Source of the DNA: Burkholderiales bacterium
GTDB taxonomy: Bacteria; Pseudomonadota; Gammaproteobacteria; Burkholderiales; Burkholderiaceae_C
Reading direction: 5' to 3'
Assembly (NCBI GenBank): GCA_016000265.1
Contig: JAECRL010000001.1
Span: 434,001-498,000, forward strand
Length of the DNA stretch: 64,000 bases
Positions 28,833 through 36,579 of this stretch are shown piece after piece. The number at the start of each line of letters is the position of its first letter. Within the stretch, counting starts at the first letter, position 1. A program made the translations under genes and the position numbers. The notes below the pieces were generated by a model. The model saw nothing but the letters and a program-made list of their open reading frames with translations, was not told the origin of the DNA and searched no databases.

Positions 28833-29969
28833 ATGCCCGGACTGCTTCCCGCCATCGACCCCGACGGTCTGCTCGAGTTCTCGGTCGTCTACACCGACCG
28901 CGCGCTCAACCACATGTCCAAGCGCTTCCAGGGCGTCATGACCGGCATCTCGGCCATGCTCAAGCGCGTCTACCACGCCCACTCCGCCGTGCTCGTGCCC
29001 GGCAGCGGCACCTTCGGCATGGAATCCGTGGCGCGCCAGTTCGCCCATGGCAAACACGTGCTCGTCATCCGCAATGGCTGGTTCAGCTACCGCTGGACGC
29101 AGATCTTCGAGATGGGCGCCATCCCCGCCAGCCACACCGTGCTCAAGGCCCGCCGCATCGCCGAGGGCCCGCAAGCGGCCTGGGCCCCTGCACCCATCGA
29201 CGAGGTCGTGGCCACCATCCACCGCGAAAAGCCCGCGCTGGTCTTCGCCCCCCACGTGGAAACCGCCGCCGGCATGATGCTGCCCGACGGCTACCTCCAG
29301 GCCGTCTCCGAGGCCGTGCACGCCGTCGGCGGCCTCTTCGTGCTCGACTGCATCGCCTCGGGCGCCATGTGGGTCGACATGCAGGCCACCGGCGTCGACA
29401 TCCTCATCAGCGCACCGCAGAAGGGCTGGAGCAGCTCGCCATGCTGCGCCATGGTCATGCTCAGCGAACGCGCGCGTCAGGCCATCGACGCCACCCAAAG
29501 CACCACCTTCTCGATGGACCTCAAGAAGTGGCTGCAGATCATGGAAACGTACGAGGGCGGTGGCCACGCCTACCACTCCACGCTGCCCACCGACGCCTTG
29601 CTGCGCCTGCACGACGCCATGGCCGAAACCGAGGCCTGCGGCTACGAGCAGGTTCGCCAGGAACAACTGGCCCTGGGCCAGCGTGTGCGCGAACTGATGG
29701 TGCGCCACGGCTACCCCAGCGTCGCCGCCGAAGGTTTTCAGGCCCCGGGCGTGGTCGTCAGCTACACCACCGACCCGGACATCCAGAACAGCAAGAAGTT
29801 CCTGGCCCTGGGCCTGCAGACCGCCGCCGGCGTGCCCTTGCAGTGCGACGAACCCGCTGACTTCCGAACCTTCCGCGTCGGCTTGTTCGGCCTGGAGAAG
29901 TGGCACAACGCGGCGCGCTCGGTTCAGCACCTGGAAGGCGCGCTTCAGGCCATCGACGCCGCGCGCTGA
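28833..29969 (+). CDS. Class V aminotransferase (alanine-glyoxylate/serine type)
   Basis: A 378-residue PLP enzyme of the class V aminotransferase fold. The cofactor lysine is likely Lys197 in SAPQKGWSSSP, with Asp172 in FVLDCIASGAMW as the pyridine-ring ligand, and PGSGTFGMESVA as the phosphate-binding start. Such enzymes use alanine, serine or phosphonate-type amino donors with glyoxylate or pyruvate; the exact reaction is not clear. It follows the RND gene by 16 bp. A TGCTACGCT stretch at 28790-28798 looks like an extended -10 element, so it may have its own promoter inside the end of the pump gene. Confidence 0.85.
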   Translation: MPGLLPAIDPDGLLEFSVVYTDRALNHMSKRFQGVMTGISAMLKRVYHAHSAVLVPGSGTFGMESVARQFAHGKHVLVIRNGWFSYRWTQIFEMGAIPASHTVLKARRIAEGPQAAWAPAPIDEVVATIHREKPALVFAPHVETAAGMMLPDGYLQAVSEAVHAVGGLFVLDCIASGAMWVDMQATGVDILISAPQKGWSSSPCCAMVMLSERARQAIDATQSTTFSMDLKKWLQIMETYEGGGHAYHSTLPTDALLRLHDAMAETEACGYEQVRQEQLALGQRVRELMVRHGYPSVAAEGFQAPGVVVSYTTDPDIQNSKKFLALGLQTAAGVPLQCDEPADFRTFRVGLFGLEKWHNAARSVQHLEGALQAIDAAR

Positions 29970-29997
29970 ACGCCCCGCGGGTGTGCCCTGGATGTGC

Positions 29998-30014
29998 CCC
30001 GGGTCTTTCCCGGG
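29998..30014 (+). terminator. Weak stem-loop after the aminotransferase gene
   Basis: CCCGGG, loop TCTTT, CCCGGG, 28 bp after the stop codon. There is no T-run, so intrinsic termination would be weak. Confidence 0.3.
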
Positions 30015-30073
30015 TGTGCGCGTGCCGGCGCCGGGCGTAAGGTGGGGCTGTCGACACGCTTCCTGGAGCACCC

Positions 30074-31036
30074 ATGGGCACGGCCAGCCGCCTTTCGCAG
30101 CACCACCTCGTCTCCCGCCGTCGCAGCACCCGCCGCAAACCCACCCTGCGGCGTCACCACGCCTGGCCGGCCTCGGCCCTGCACGATGCGCCCGACGAGC
30201 CCCCCGTTGCCCACCCCGCGCACCACGATGACGGCCTGGCCCCGCTGGGCTTCGACACCCAGCCCGAACCCAGCGCACTCGACCTCCCCCTCAACCCCCT
30301 GGCCTGGTCCGCCCCCTTGCAGTGGCTGCGCCTGGGCTGGCGTGACTTCCGCCAGGCGCCCCTCATCGGCCTGTTCTACGGCCTGTGCTTCGTCCTGATG
30401 GGCTGGGCCCTGGTGGGCACCTTCCGCCAGGCGCCCGAGTACACCCTCGCCCTGTCCGCCGGCTTCCTGCTCATGGGGCCTTTCCTCTGCCTGGGCCTCT
30501 ACCACGCCAGTCGCGAGCTGGAGCAAGGGCGGCGGCCCACGCTGGTGGGCTCCCTGGGGGCCTGGCGCGTCAGCAGCGCGCAACTGGCGATCTTCGCGGC
30601 CGTCCTGCTGGTGCTGGAGATGCTGTGGGGCCGCGCCGCCATGATCGTCTTCGCCATCAGCTTCGACGGCGTGCCCGACCTCAGCGGCCCGATCGCCACC
30701 TGGTTCACCGACGAACTCATCACCTTCGCCATCGTCTACACCGTGGTCGGCGCCATCTTCGCGGGCCTGATCTTCGCCATCAGCGTCGTCAGCATGCCCA
30801 TGATCCTGGACCGCTCGGTCGACGCCGTCTCGGCGGGCCTGCTGAGCATGCGCCTGGTCGCCACCCAACCGGGCGTGTTGTGGTTGTGGGCGGCCTGCAT
30901 CGGCACGCTCACGCTCGCGGCCATGCTGCCCGGCTTCCTGGGGCTGTTGCTCGTGGCGCCCGTCGTGGGGCACGCCTCCTGGCACGCCTACCGTGCCGCC
31001 CTGGCCGATCGGCCCCATGGCACCCCGACCCCGTGA
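30074..31036 (+). CDS. DUF2189 integral membrane protein
   Basis: A 320-residue membrane protein. Residues 1-75 are hydrophilic and basic (SRRRSTRRKPTLRRHH, then a Pro/Asp/His-rich stretch). Next is the DUF2189 region with about six membrane helices: WLRLGWRDFRQAPLIGLFYGL, FLLMGPFLCLGLYHASRELE, and SVVSMPMILDRSVDAVSA. The family function is unknown; some members accompany cytochrome oxidase genes, but none are here. The ATG lies 104 bp after the aminotransferase stop, with CTGGAG nearby as a ribosome site. Confidence 0.82.
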   Translation: MGTASRLSQHHLVSRRRSTRRKPTLRRHHAWPASALHDAPDEPPVAHPAHHDDGLAPLGFDTQPEPSALDLPLNPLAWSAPLQWLRLGWRDFRQAPLIGLFYGLCFVLMGWALVGTFRQAPEYTLALSAGFLLMGPFLCLGLYHASRELEQGRRPTLVGSLGAWRVSSAQLAIFAAVLLVLEMLWGRAAMIVFAISFDGVPDLSGPIATWFTDELITFAIVYTVVGAIFAGLIFAISVVSMPMILDRSVDAVSAGLLSMRLVATQPGVLWLWAACIGTLTLAAMLPGFLGLLLVAPVVGHASWHAYRAALADRPHGTPTP

Positions 31037-31131
31037 CACTTTCCAGACGCCACACCTGCATCTGGCTCAACCTGAACAGGGGGGGTGAAGCTGCATCCGC
31101 CTGACCGCCAGGGTTCGTAGTGGAGGGGAGG

Positions 31132-31149
31132 CACCCGGTCGACCGGGTG
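31132..31149. promoter_or_regulatory. 18-bp perfect palindrome before the PEP-CTERM gene
   Basis: CACCCGGTCGACCGGGTG is fully self-complementary and lies 55 bp upstream of the ATG at 31205. It is suited to a dimeric regulator or could form an mRNA stem. A second imperfect stem (GGCGCG and CGCGCC) follows at 31162-31179. Confidence 0.45.
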
Positions 31150-31204
31150 TCCATTGGCCCCGGCGCGTTTCGGCGCGCCCCACACCCCTTCGGAGTACAG
31201 ACAG

Positions 31205-32122
31205 ATGATCAAGCCTTCCTTCCTGGCCCTGGCTGCCGCCCTGGCCGTCACTGGCGCCCAAGCCGAAAACCTCGTCGGCCTGACCACCACCAACCAGCTC
31301 GTCCAGTTCGACAGCAGCAACCCCTTGCAGGGCAGCAGCATCATGTCGATCTCGGGCCTGGCCCTCAACGAGCGCCTCCTGGGCCTGGATGCCCGACCGA
31401 CCACCGGCCTGCTGTACTCCATCAGCGACGCCGGCAAGCTCTACACCCTGGATGCCGCCTCCGGCGTCGCCACCTTCGTTGCCAACCTGACCGCTGGCGC
31501 CCCGGCTGCGGGCGGCGGCGCCTTCACCGGCCTGTCCGGCACCTCCTTCGGCATCGACTTCAACCCCGTGCCCGACCTGGCTCAGGTGGCGCCGTCTCTG
31601 CGCGTCGTCAGCAACGCCGGGCAAAACCTGCGCATCAACGTCAACGGCAGCAACGCCGGCCAGACCTTCGTGGACACCGCGCTCAACGGCGCCTCGTCGA
31701 CCATCGTCGCCTCGGCCTACACCAACAACGACACCAACCCCGCCACGGGCACCGCCCTCTATGGCATCGACACCCGCGCCGATGCCCTCTTCACCACCGC
31801 GGCGCCCAACGGCGGCACCATGACCAAGGTCGGTGACCTGGGCACCGACGCCATCGGCGTGTCGGCTTTCGACGTCTCCGCCAGCGGCGTGGCCTACGCC
31901 GCCCTGACCGACGGCGACACCGCCCGCAGCATGCTCTACAGCATCAACCTGAGCACGGGGGCCGCCACCAGCCTGGGCTGGTTCGGTGTCAACGGCAACG
32001 CCTTGCAGGCCCCGCTGGTTGGCCTGACCGCCGCGGCCGCCGTGCCGGAGCCCGCCACCGTCGCGCTCATGCTCGCCGGCCTGGGCCTGATCGGGCTGTC
32101 GGCCCGCCGCCGCGCGCCCTGA
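31205..32122 (+). CDS. DUF4394 PEP-CTERM exported protein
   Basis: A 305-residue exported protein. Signal peptide residues 1-20 (ending TGAQA), a DUF4394-type repeat-rich beta domain (NLVGLTTTNQLVQFDSS, LLGLDARPTTGLLYSI, TSFGIDFNPVPD), and a C-terminal sorting tail: VPEPATVALMLAGLGLIGL followed by SARRRAP. The PEP-CTERM tail marks substrates of exosortase, which attaches or releases proteins at the envelope, usually in organisms that make exopolysaccharide. The start MIKPSF fits the signal peptide better than an upstream in-frame start. No exosortase gene is in the window. Confidence 0.88.
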   Translation: MIKPSFLALAAALAVTGAQAENLVGLTTTNQLVQFDSSNPLQGSSIMSISGLALNERLLGLDARPTTGLLYSISDAGKLYTLDAASGVATFVANLTAGAPAAGGGAFTGLSGTSFGIDFNPVPDLAQVAPSLRVVSNAGQNLRINVNGSNAGQTFVDTALNGASSTIVASAYTNNDTNPATGTALYGIDTRADALFTTAAPNGGTMTKVGDLGTDAIGVSAFDVSASGVAYAALTDGDTARSMLYSINLSTGAATSLGWFGVNGNALQAPLVGLTAAAAVPEPATVALMLAGLGLIGLSARRRAP

Positions 32123-32168
32123 TGCGTCCCGCCTCCCTCGCCCCTACCGCATCCACCGCGTCGCTCGT

Positions 32169-32197
32169 TTGAGGAAGTTCGGGCGGCCTGATCTAAT
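32169..32197 (+). promoter_or_regulatory. Candidate sigma70 promoter for the EamA transporter gene
   Basis: TTGAGG (32169-32174), 17-bp spacer, TCTAAT (32192-32197). Start of transcription would fall near 32204, inside the neighbouring stem-loop. Confidence 0.45.
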
Positions 32198-32232
32198 GCG
32201 GGGCTCATCCCCTGCATCGGGCCGCCCTTTTT
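32181..32232 (+). terminator. Rho-independent terminator of the PEP-CTERM gene
   Basis: GGGCGGCC (32181-32188) pairs with GGCCGCCC (32220-32227), with an inner GCGGGG/CCCCTGC stem, followed by five T residues at 32228-32232. It overlaps both the promoter and the TTG start of the next gene. Confidence 0.75.
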
Positions 32233-33226
32233 GTCTGCCTCACACCCCCTCACGCTTCGCTCCCTGGTCTGCCTCGTGCTGCCCCCCATGATGTGGGCCG
32301 GCAACGCCGTGGTGGGGCGCATGCTGGTGGGAAGCATGCCTCCGGTGGCCATGAACGCCCTGCGCTGGGCCTTGGTGGCCTTGTTGCTCGCCCCGCTGGC
32401 CTGGCGCGTGTTGCGCTCCCCCCATGCCGTGCGGGCGCGCTGGCGCCACCTCGCCCTCCTGGGTGCATTGGGCGTGGGCACTTACAACGCCTTGCAGTAC
32501 CTGGCCCTTCAAACCTCCTCGCCGATCAACGTCACGCTCATCGGCGCGAGCATCCCCGTGTGGATGATGGTGGTGGGGCGCATCGGCTTCAAGCAACCCT
32601 TGCTCGCCAGGCAGCTGTTCGGCGCCGCGCTCTCGGTTCTGGGGGTGCTGCTGGTGATGGCGCAAGGCCGCTGGCAGTTGCTGCGCGAATTGCAACTCGT
32701 CCCGGGTGACCTGCTGATGCTGCTGGCCAGCCTGGCCTGGGCCCTCTACAGCTGGATGCTGGCGCGACCGCCCGCGTCCATGCTGGGCAGCGAGCGCCCC
32801 GGCTGGGACTGGGCCGAGTTCCTGTGGATCCAGGTCCTGTTCGGCCTGATCTGGGCGGGCCTGTGCTCGGGGGTGGAGGCCGCCTGGCTGAGCCCTTCTG
32901 ACGTGCCCGCCTGGCCGCAGAGCGCCGCCGCATGGGGCGGCCTGCTCTTCATCGCCATCGGGCCGTCCATCGTTGCTTACCGCTGCTGGGGCCTGGGGGT
33001 GCAAGCCGTGGGCCCCACCCTGGCGGGGTTTTTCGGCAACCTCACGCCCGTGTTCGCAGCCCTGTGGTCGGCCCTGCTGCTGGGGCAGGGGCCGAGCTGG
33101 TATCACCCCTGTGCCCTGTTGCTCATCTCGGCGGGCATCGTGGTGTCGTCCGGTTGGCGCCCCGTCAGGGGTGCTGTCAACGGTGTGCTCAAAAACGCCG
33201 ACGACCGCCCGGGCCGCGGCGGTTGA
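32231..33226 (+). CDS. EamA/DMT-superfamily transporter
   Basis: A 331-residue inner-membrane protein with about ten helices in two EamA repeats: LVCLVLPPMMWAGNAVVGRML opens the first and WGGLLFIAIGPSIVAYRCW lies in the second. Family members export or import metabolites such as amino acids. The only in-frame initiator that keeps the first helix intact is TTG 32231; a stop lies at 32189 and the next options (GTG 32276, ATG 32288) would cut into the first helix. No ribosome site is visible before the TTG. Its 3' end overlaps the convergent rhomboid gene by 38 bp. Confidence 0.85.
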   Translation: MSASHPLTLRSLVCLVLPPMMWAGNAVVGRMLVGSMPPVAMNALRWALVALLLAPLAWRVLRSPHAVRARWRHLALLGALGVGTYNALQYLALQTSSPINVTLIGASIPVWMMVVGRIGFKQPLLARQLFGAALSVLGVLLVMAQGRWQLLRELQLVPGDLLMLLASLAWALYSWMLARPPASMLGSERPGWDWAEFLWIQVLFGLIWAGLCSGVEAAWLSPSDVPAWPQSAAAWGGLLFIAIGPSIVAYRCWGLGVQAVGPTLAGFFGNLTPVFAALWSALLLGQGPSWYHPCALLLISAGIVVSSGWRPVRGAVNGVLKNADDRPGRGG

Positions 33227-33839
33227 ATGGTGGCTGGCCGCGCCAATAGCGCAGCATCAACCAGCCACCGAGCATGCCGCCCAGGTGTGCGAAGTGCGCC
33301 ACACCCGAGGACGTGCCCGTCACGCCCATGAACAGCTCAATGCCACCGTACACCGCCACGAAGACCTTGGCCTTCATCGGGATCGGCGGGAACAGCGGCA
33401 TGATGGTCCGCTCCGGGAACATCATCCCGAACGCCAGCAGCAAACCGAACAAGCCCCCTGATGCGCCCACCGTCGGATTGCCCCAGCCCCCTGCGGCCGA
33501 CATCAGCAGCTGCGTGGCCGCCGCCGCCAGGATGCTGGCCAGCAAGAACTCCATGTAGCGGCGTTGGCCCCAGATGCGCTCCAGTTCGCTGCCGAACATC
33601 CACAGACCCAGCATGTTGAAGAAGATGTGACCCAGCGACCCGTGCAGGAACGCGTAAGTCACCACCTGCCAGGGGTAGAAGAAACCGCTTTGCAGCGGCC
33701 ACAAGGCCATCCAGGCGGACAAAGCCCCCCCCAGGAGTTCGTCCAGAAAGAACAGGGCCACATTGACCAGGATCAGGGCCTGGGTGACGGGGGGCATCGG
33801 CGGCATGTGTGCGTCGGTGTCTTTGAAAGAACCCATCAT
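33189..33839 (-). CDS. Rhomboid family intramembrane serine protease
   Basis: A 216-residue six-helix rhomboid. The catalytic Ser is Ser127 in GASGGLFG and the catalytic His is His185 in AHLGGMLGG; the oxyanion-side region HGSLGHIFFNMLGLW (66-80) carries the conserved HxxxN. It cleaves membrane-protein substrates inside the inner membrane; natural substrates cannot be inferred. The start may be Met1 or Met12. It converges on the EamA gene with a 38-bp overlap and is divergent from tRNA-Leu. Confidence 0.92.
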   Translation of the reverse strand: MMGSFKDTDAHMPPMPPVTQALILVNVALFFLDELLGGALSAWMALWPLQSGFFYPWQVVTYAFLHGSLGHIFFNMLGLWMFGSELERIWGQRRYMEFLLASILAAAATQLLMSAAGGWGNPTVGASGGLFGLLLAFGMMFPERTIMPLFPPIPMKAKVFVAVYGGIELFMGVTGTSSGVAHFAHLGGMLGGWLMLRYWRGQPPFNRRGPGGRRRF

Positions 33840-33909
33840 AGAGCGGACTGATCACGCAGGCGTGACAGGGGGCCAACAAGCCCTGTGCTATTCTTGCGGT
33901 CTTCACCAA

Positions 33910-33994
33910 GCCCTGGTGGCGAAATCGGTAGACGCGCCGGATTCAAAATCCGGTTCCGCAAGGAGTGTCGGTTCGAGTCCGACCTGGGGCACCA
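33910..33994 (+). tRNA. tRNA-Leu (anticodon CAA)
   Basis: An 85-nt class II tRNA. Acceptor GCCCTGG pairs with CTGGGGC; the anticodon stem CCGGA/TCCGG encloses loop TTCAAAA with anticodon CAA (reads UUG); a long variable arm TTCCGCAAGGAGT; T arm GTCGG-TTCGAGT-CCGAC; encoded ACCA end. Two G-T wobbles occur in the acceptor stem. cysM starts 55 bp downstream on the same strand. Confidence 0.95.
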
Positions 33995-34049
33995 CATCTT
34001 CAAACGCCTGCGTGTCCGCATGCGTTGGCGCACGTCTCGGCCTGGGCCC

Positions 34050-34952
34050 ATGACCTACCCCACCCTCGAAGACGCCATCGGCAAGACGCCGCTGGTTCGG
34101 CTGCAACGTGTACCCGGCGCCGGCAACGACGCCCGCGGCAACGTCATCCTGGCCAAGCTGGAAGGCAACAACCCGGCGGGATCGGTCAAGGACCGCCCGG
34201 CCATCAACATGATCCGCCGCGCCGAAGAACGCGGTGAGATCAAGCCCGGCGACACCCTCATCGAAGCCACGTCCGGCAACACCGGCATCGCGCTGGCCAT
34301 GGCCGCCGCCATCCGCGGCTACCGCATGATCCTGATCATGCCGGAGGACCTGTCCATCGAGCGCGCCCAGACCATGAAGGCCTTCGGCGCCGAGCTCATC
34401 CTCACCCCCCGCAGCGGCAGCATGGAGTACGCCCGCGACCTCGCCGACCAGATGGTCCGCGAAGGCAAGGGCGTGGTGCTCGACCAGTTCGCCAACCCGG
34501 ACAACCCCGCCGTTCACCACGACACCACCGGACCCGAAATCTGGGCCGACACGCAAGGTCGCGTCACGCACTTCGTCAGCGCCATGGGCACCACCGGCAC
34601 CATCACCGGCGTCTCGAAGTTCCTCAAGGCGCAAAACGCCGACGTGCGCATCGTTGGCGCGCAGCCGCAAGAAGGATCACGCATCCCCGGCATCCGCAAG
34701 TGGCCCGAGGCCTACCTGCCCAAGATTTACGAACCCAGTCGCGTCGACGAGCTGATCTACGTCAGCCAGGCCGACGCCGAAGACATGGCGCGCCGCCTGG
34801 CCCGCGAAGAAGGCCTCTTTTGCGGCATCTCGGCTGCCGGCGCATGCTGGGCCGCCCTGCAGCTGGCCCAGCACACCGAAAACGCGACCATCGTGTTCAT
34901 CGTCTGCGACCGGGGCGACCGCTACCTGTCCACCGGCGTCTTCCCTGCATGA
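34050..34952 (+). CDS. cysM: Cysteine synthase B
   Basis: A 300-residue PLP-dependent O-acetylserine sulfhydrylase. The PLP lysine is Lys47 in NPAGSVKDRPA; the substrate loop TSGNTGIA and the phosphate-binding GTTGTITG follow. The CysM rather than CysK type is suggested by the short chain and by RIPGIRKWPEAYLPKI. CysM forms cysteine from O-acetylserine and sulfide, and in studied enterobacteria also from thiosulfate. ATG 34050 is preferred; the frame runs back through the tRNA gene without a plausible start. Its stop overlaps the tusA start. Confidence 0.95.
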   Translation: MTYPTLEDAIGKTPLVRLQRVPGAGNDARGNVILAKLEGNNPAGSVKDRPAINMIRRAEERGEIKPGDTLIEATSGNTGIALAMAAAIRGYRMILIMPEDLSIERAQTMKAFGAELILTPRSGSMEYARDLADQMVREGKGVVLDQFANPDNPAVHHDTTGPEIWADTQGRVTHFVSAMGTTGTITGVSKFLKAQNADVRIVGAQPQEGSRIPGIRKWPEAYLPKIYEPSRVDELIYVSQADAEDMARRLAREEGLFCGISAAGACWAALQLAQHTENATIVFIVCDRGDRYLSTGVFPA

Positions 34953-35200
34953 CGGCGCCCATGGACATCCACAAGGAACTCGACGCCCGTGGCTTGACCT
35001 GCCCGCTGCCCATCCTCAAGGCCAAGAAGGCCTTGTCCGACATGGTCAGCGGCGAGGTCCTCAAGGTCCTGGCGACCGACCCCGGCTCCGTGCGCGACTT
35101 CCAGGCGTTCGCTCGCCAGACCGGCAACGAGCTGGTCGACCAGCAAGCCAGCGTGGTCGATGGGCGCGACGAGTACGTGCACCTGCTGCGCCGACGCTGA
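34949..35200 (+). CDS. tusA: Sulfur carrier protein TusA
   Basis: An 83-residue SirA/TusA-fold protein with the sulfur-carrying cysteine in the signature LTCPLPILKAKKAL (Cys18). TusA takes persulfide sulfur and passes it on, for example to tRNA 2-thiouridine synthesis. ATG 34949 overlaps the cysM stop (ATGA), so the two are translationally coupled. A second ATG at 34961 (MDIHKE) is possible. Confidence 0.93.
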   Translation: MTAPMDIHKELDARGLTCPLPILKAKKALSDMVSGEVLKVLATDPGSVRDFQAFARQTGNELVDQQASVVDGRDEYVHLLRRR

Positions 35201-35252
35201 GCCGCCGTTCGCGGGCTCACCCGATGGGCTCAGCCGGCGTCATCCCCTCGCG

Positions 35253-36365
35253 TCACCCTTCCGAGCCACCCAGCAACTCATCGCCCTGCGGCGCCGCCAG
35301 CCCCAGGTGACGGAAAGCCGCCGCCGTGGCGATCCGCCCACGGGGCGTGCGCTGCAGGAAGCCCTGCTGAATGAGGTAAGGCTCGATCACGTCCTCGATG
35401 GTTTCGCGCTCCTCGCCAATGGCCGCCGCCACGTTGTCCAACCCCACGGGGCCGCCATCGAAGCGGTGGATGATGGCCTCCAGCAGCTTGCGGTCCATCA
35501 CGTCGAAGCCGATCGGGTCAACATCCAGCATGGCCAGCGCCCGGTCGGCGATGTCCTTGCTGATGTGCCCCGTGCCTTTGACGTCGGCGTAGTCCCGCAC
35601 TCGGCGCAGCAGCCGGTTGGCGATGCGCGGCGTGCCCCGTGAGCGACGCGCGACCTCCATGGCGCCCGCCACGTCGATGGGCGCCCCCAGCAGCCCAGCC
35701 GAGCGCGTGACGATGCGCTGCAACTCATCCGGGGTGTAGAACTCCAGTCTCGCCACGATGCCGAAGCGGTCGCGCAGCGGGTTGGTCAGCATGCCGGCAC
35801 GCGTGGTCGCGCCCACCAGCGTGAAGGGCTGCAGGTCCAGCTTGATGGAGCGCGCCGCCGGCCCCTCGCCGATCATGATGTCGATCTGGTAGTCCTCCAG
35901 CGCGGGGTAGAGGATCTCTTCGACCACCGGGCTGAGGCGGTGAATCTCGTCGATGAACAGCACATCGTGCCGCTCCAGGTTGGTCAGGATGGCCGCCAAG
36001 TCCTTGGGCTTTTCCAGCACCGGCCCCGAGGTCTGGCGCAGGTTCACGCCCAGTTCCGTGGCGATGATGTGGCTCAGCGTGGTCTTGCCCAAGCCGGGTG
36101 GGCCGAACAACAGCACGTGGTCCAGCGCCTCGCTGCGCTTCTTGGCCGCGCCGATGAAGATTTCCAATTGCTCGCGCGCCTTGGCCTGGCCCACGTACTC
36201 GTCGAGGTCCTTGGGGCGCAGCGCCCGCTCCAGCGCGTCTTCGTGGGGCGAGCTCACCCCCGGCTCCACCATCCGCGCGCTGGGCGCTTCCTGCCCGCTG
36301 CCGGCTCGGCTGGGGGAGGAGGGGCCACGGCGGCCCGGGCTGAAGTCGTCGGTCTGGATGCTCAT
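35253..36365 (-). CDS. ruvB: Holliday junction branch migration helicase RuvB
   Basis: A 370-residue AAA+ motor for branch migration with RuvA. Walker [10 protein letters not shown] (88-96), Walker [10 protein letters not shown], sensor region [18 protein letters not shown], arginine finger zone [18 protein letters not shown], and a C-terminal winged helix ending QRTPRGR. The N-terminal 40 residues are extended and Ser/Pro/Arg-rich compared with the usual form. ruvA is not adjacent in the window. The gene is divergent from the first porin. Confidence 0.97.
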   Translation of the reverse strand: MSIQTDDFSPGRRGPSSPSRAGSGQEAPSARMVEPGVSSPHEDALERALRPKDLDEYVGQAKAREQLEIFIGAAKKRSEALDHVLLFGPPGLGKTTLSHIIATELGVNLRQTSGPVLEKPKDLAAILTNLERHDVLFIDEIHRLSPVVEEILYPALEDYQIDIMIGEGPAARSIKLDLQPFTLVGATTRAGMLTNPLRDRFGIVARLEFYTPDELQRIVTRSAGLLGAPIDVAGAMEVARRSRGTPRIANRLLRRVRDYADVKGTGHISKDIADRALAMLDVDPIGFDVMDRKLLEAIIHRFDGGPVGLDNVAAAIGEERETIEDVIEPYLIQQGFLQRTPRGRIATAAAFRHLGLAAPQGDELLGGSEG

Positions 36366-36430
36366 CGAACCATTATCCAGCCTGCCGAAACGTTGTGCAG
36401 CGGCAACAGAGAGCCACTTGGATCATCGTT

Positions 36431-36446
36431 ATGACAACCCTGTCAT
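36431..36446. promoter_or_regulatory. ATGACA-N4-TGTCAT inverted repeat between ruvB and porin
   Basis: ATGACA, ACCC, TGTCAT: a perfect 6-4-6 dyad 65 bp upstream of ruvB and about 135 bp upstream of the porin ATG. It is a plausible operator, but I recognise no regulator consensus. Confidence 0.4.
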
Positions 36447-36579
36447 CACTCGAGTCTGAAAAATCTGGTGGAATCCCTAGCAGTTTCATCGCCCGAGCGG
36501 TGCGGCGAGTTCGAGCGCAAGCTCGCGGACACGCGCCGACGAGGTGTTGAGGCCTCTGGTTCAAACTTTGGAGATTTCA

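Noticed and set aside
33910-33994. tRNA-Leu as a genomic island attachment site
   Set aside because: No integrase gene, no repeat of the tRNA 3' end and no composition change was seen nearby.
33836-34051. Small minus-strand frame reading WCPRSDSNRHSLRNRIL
   Set aside because: This is the classic false protein from translating the complement of a tRNA-Leu gene.
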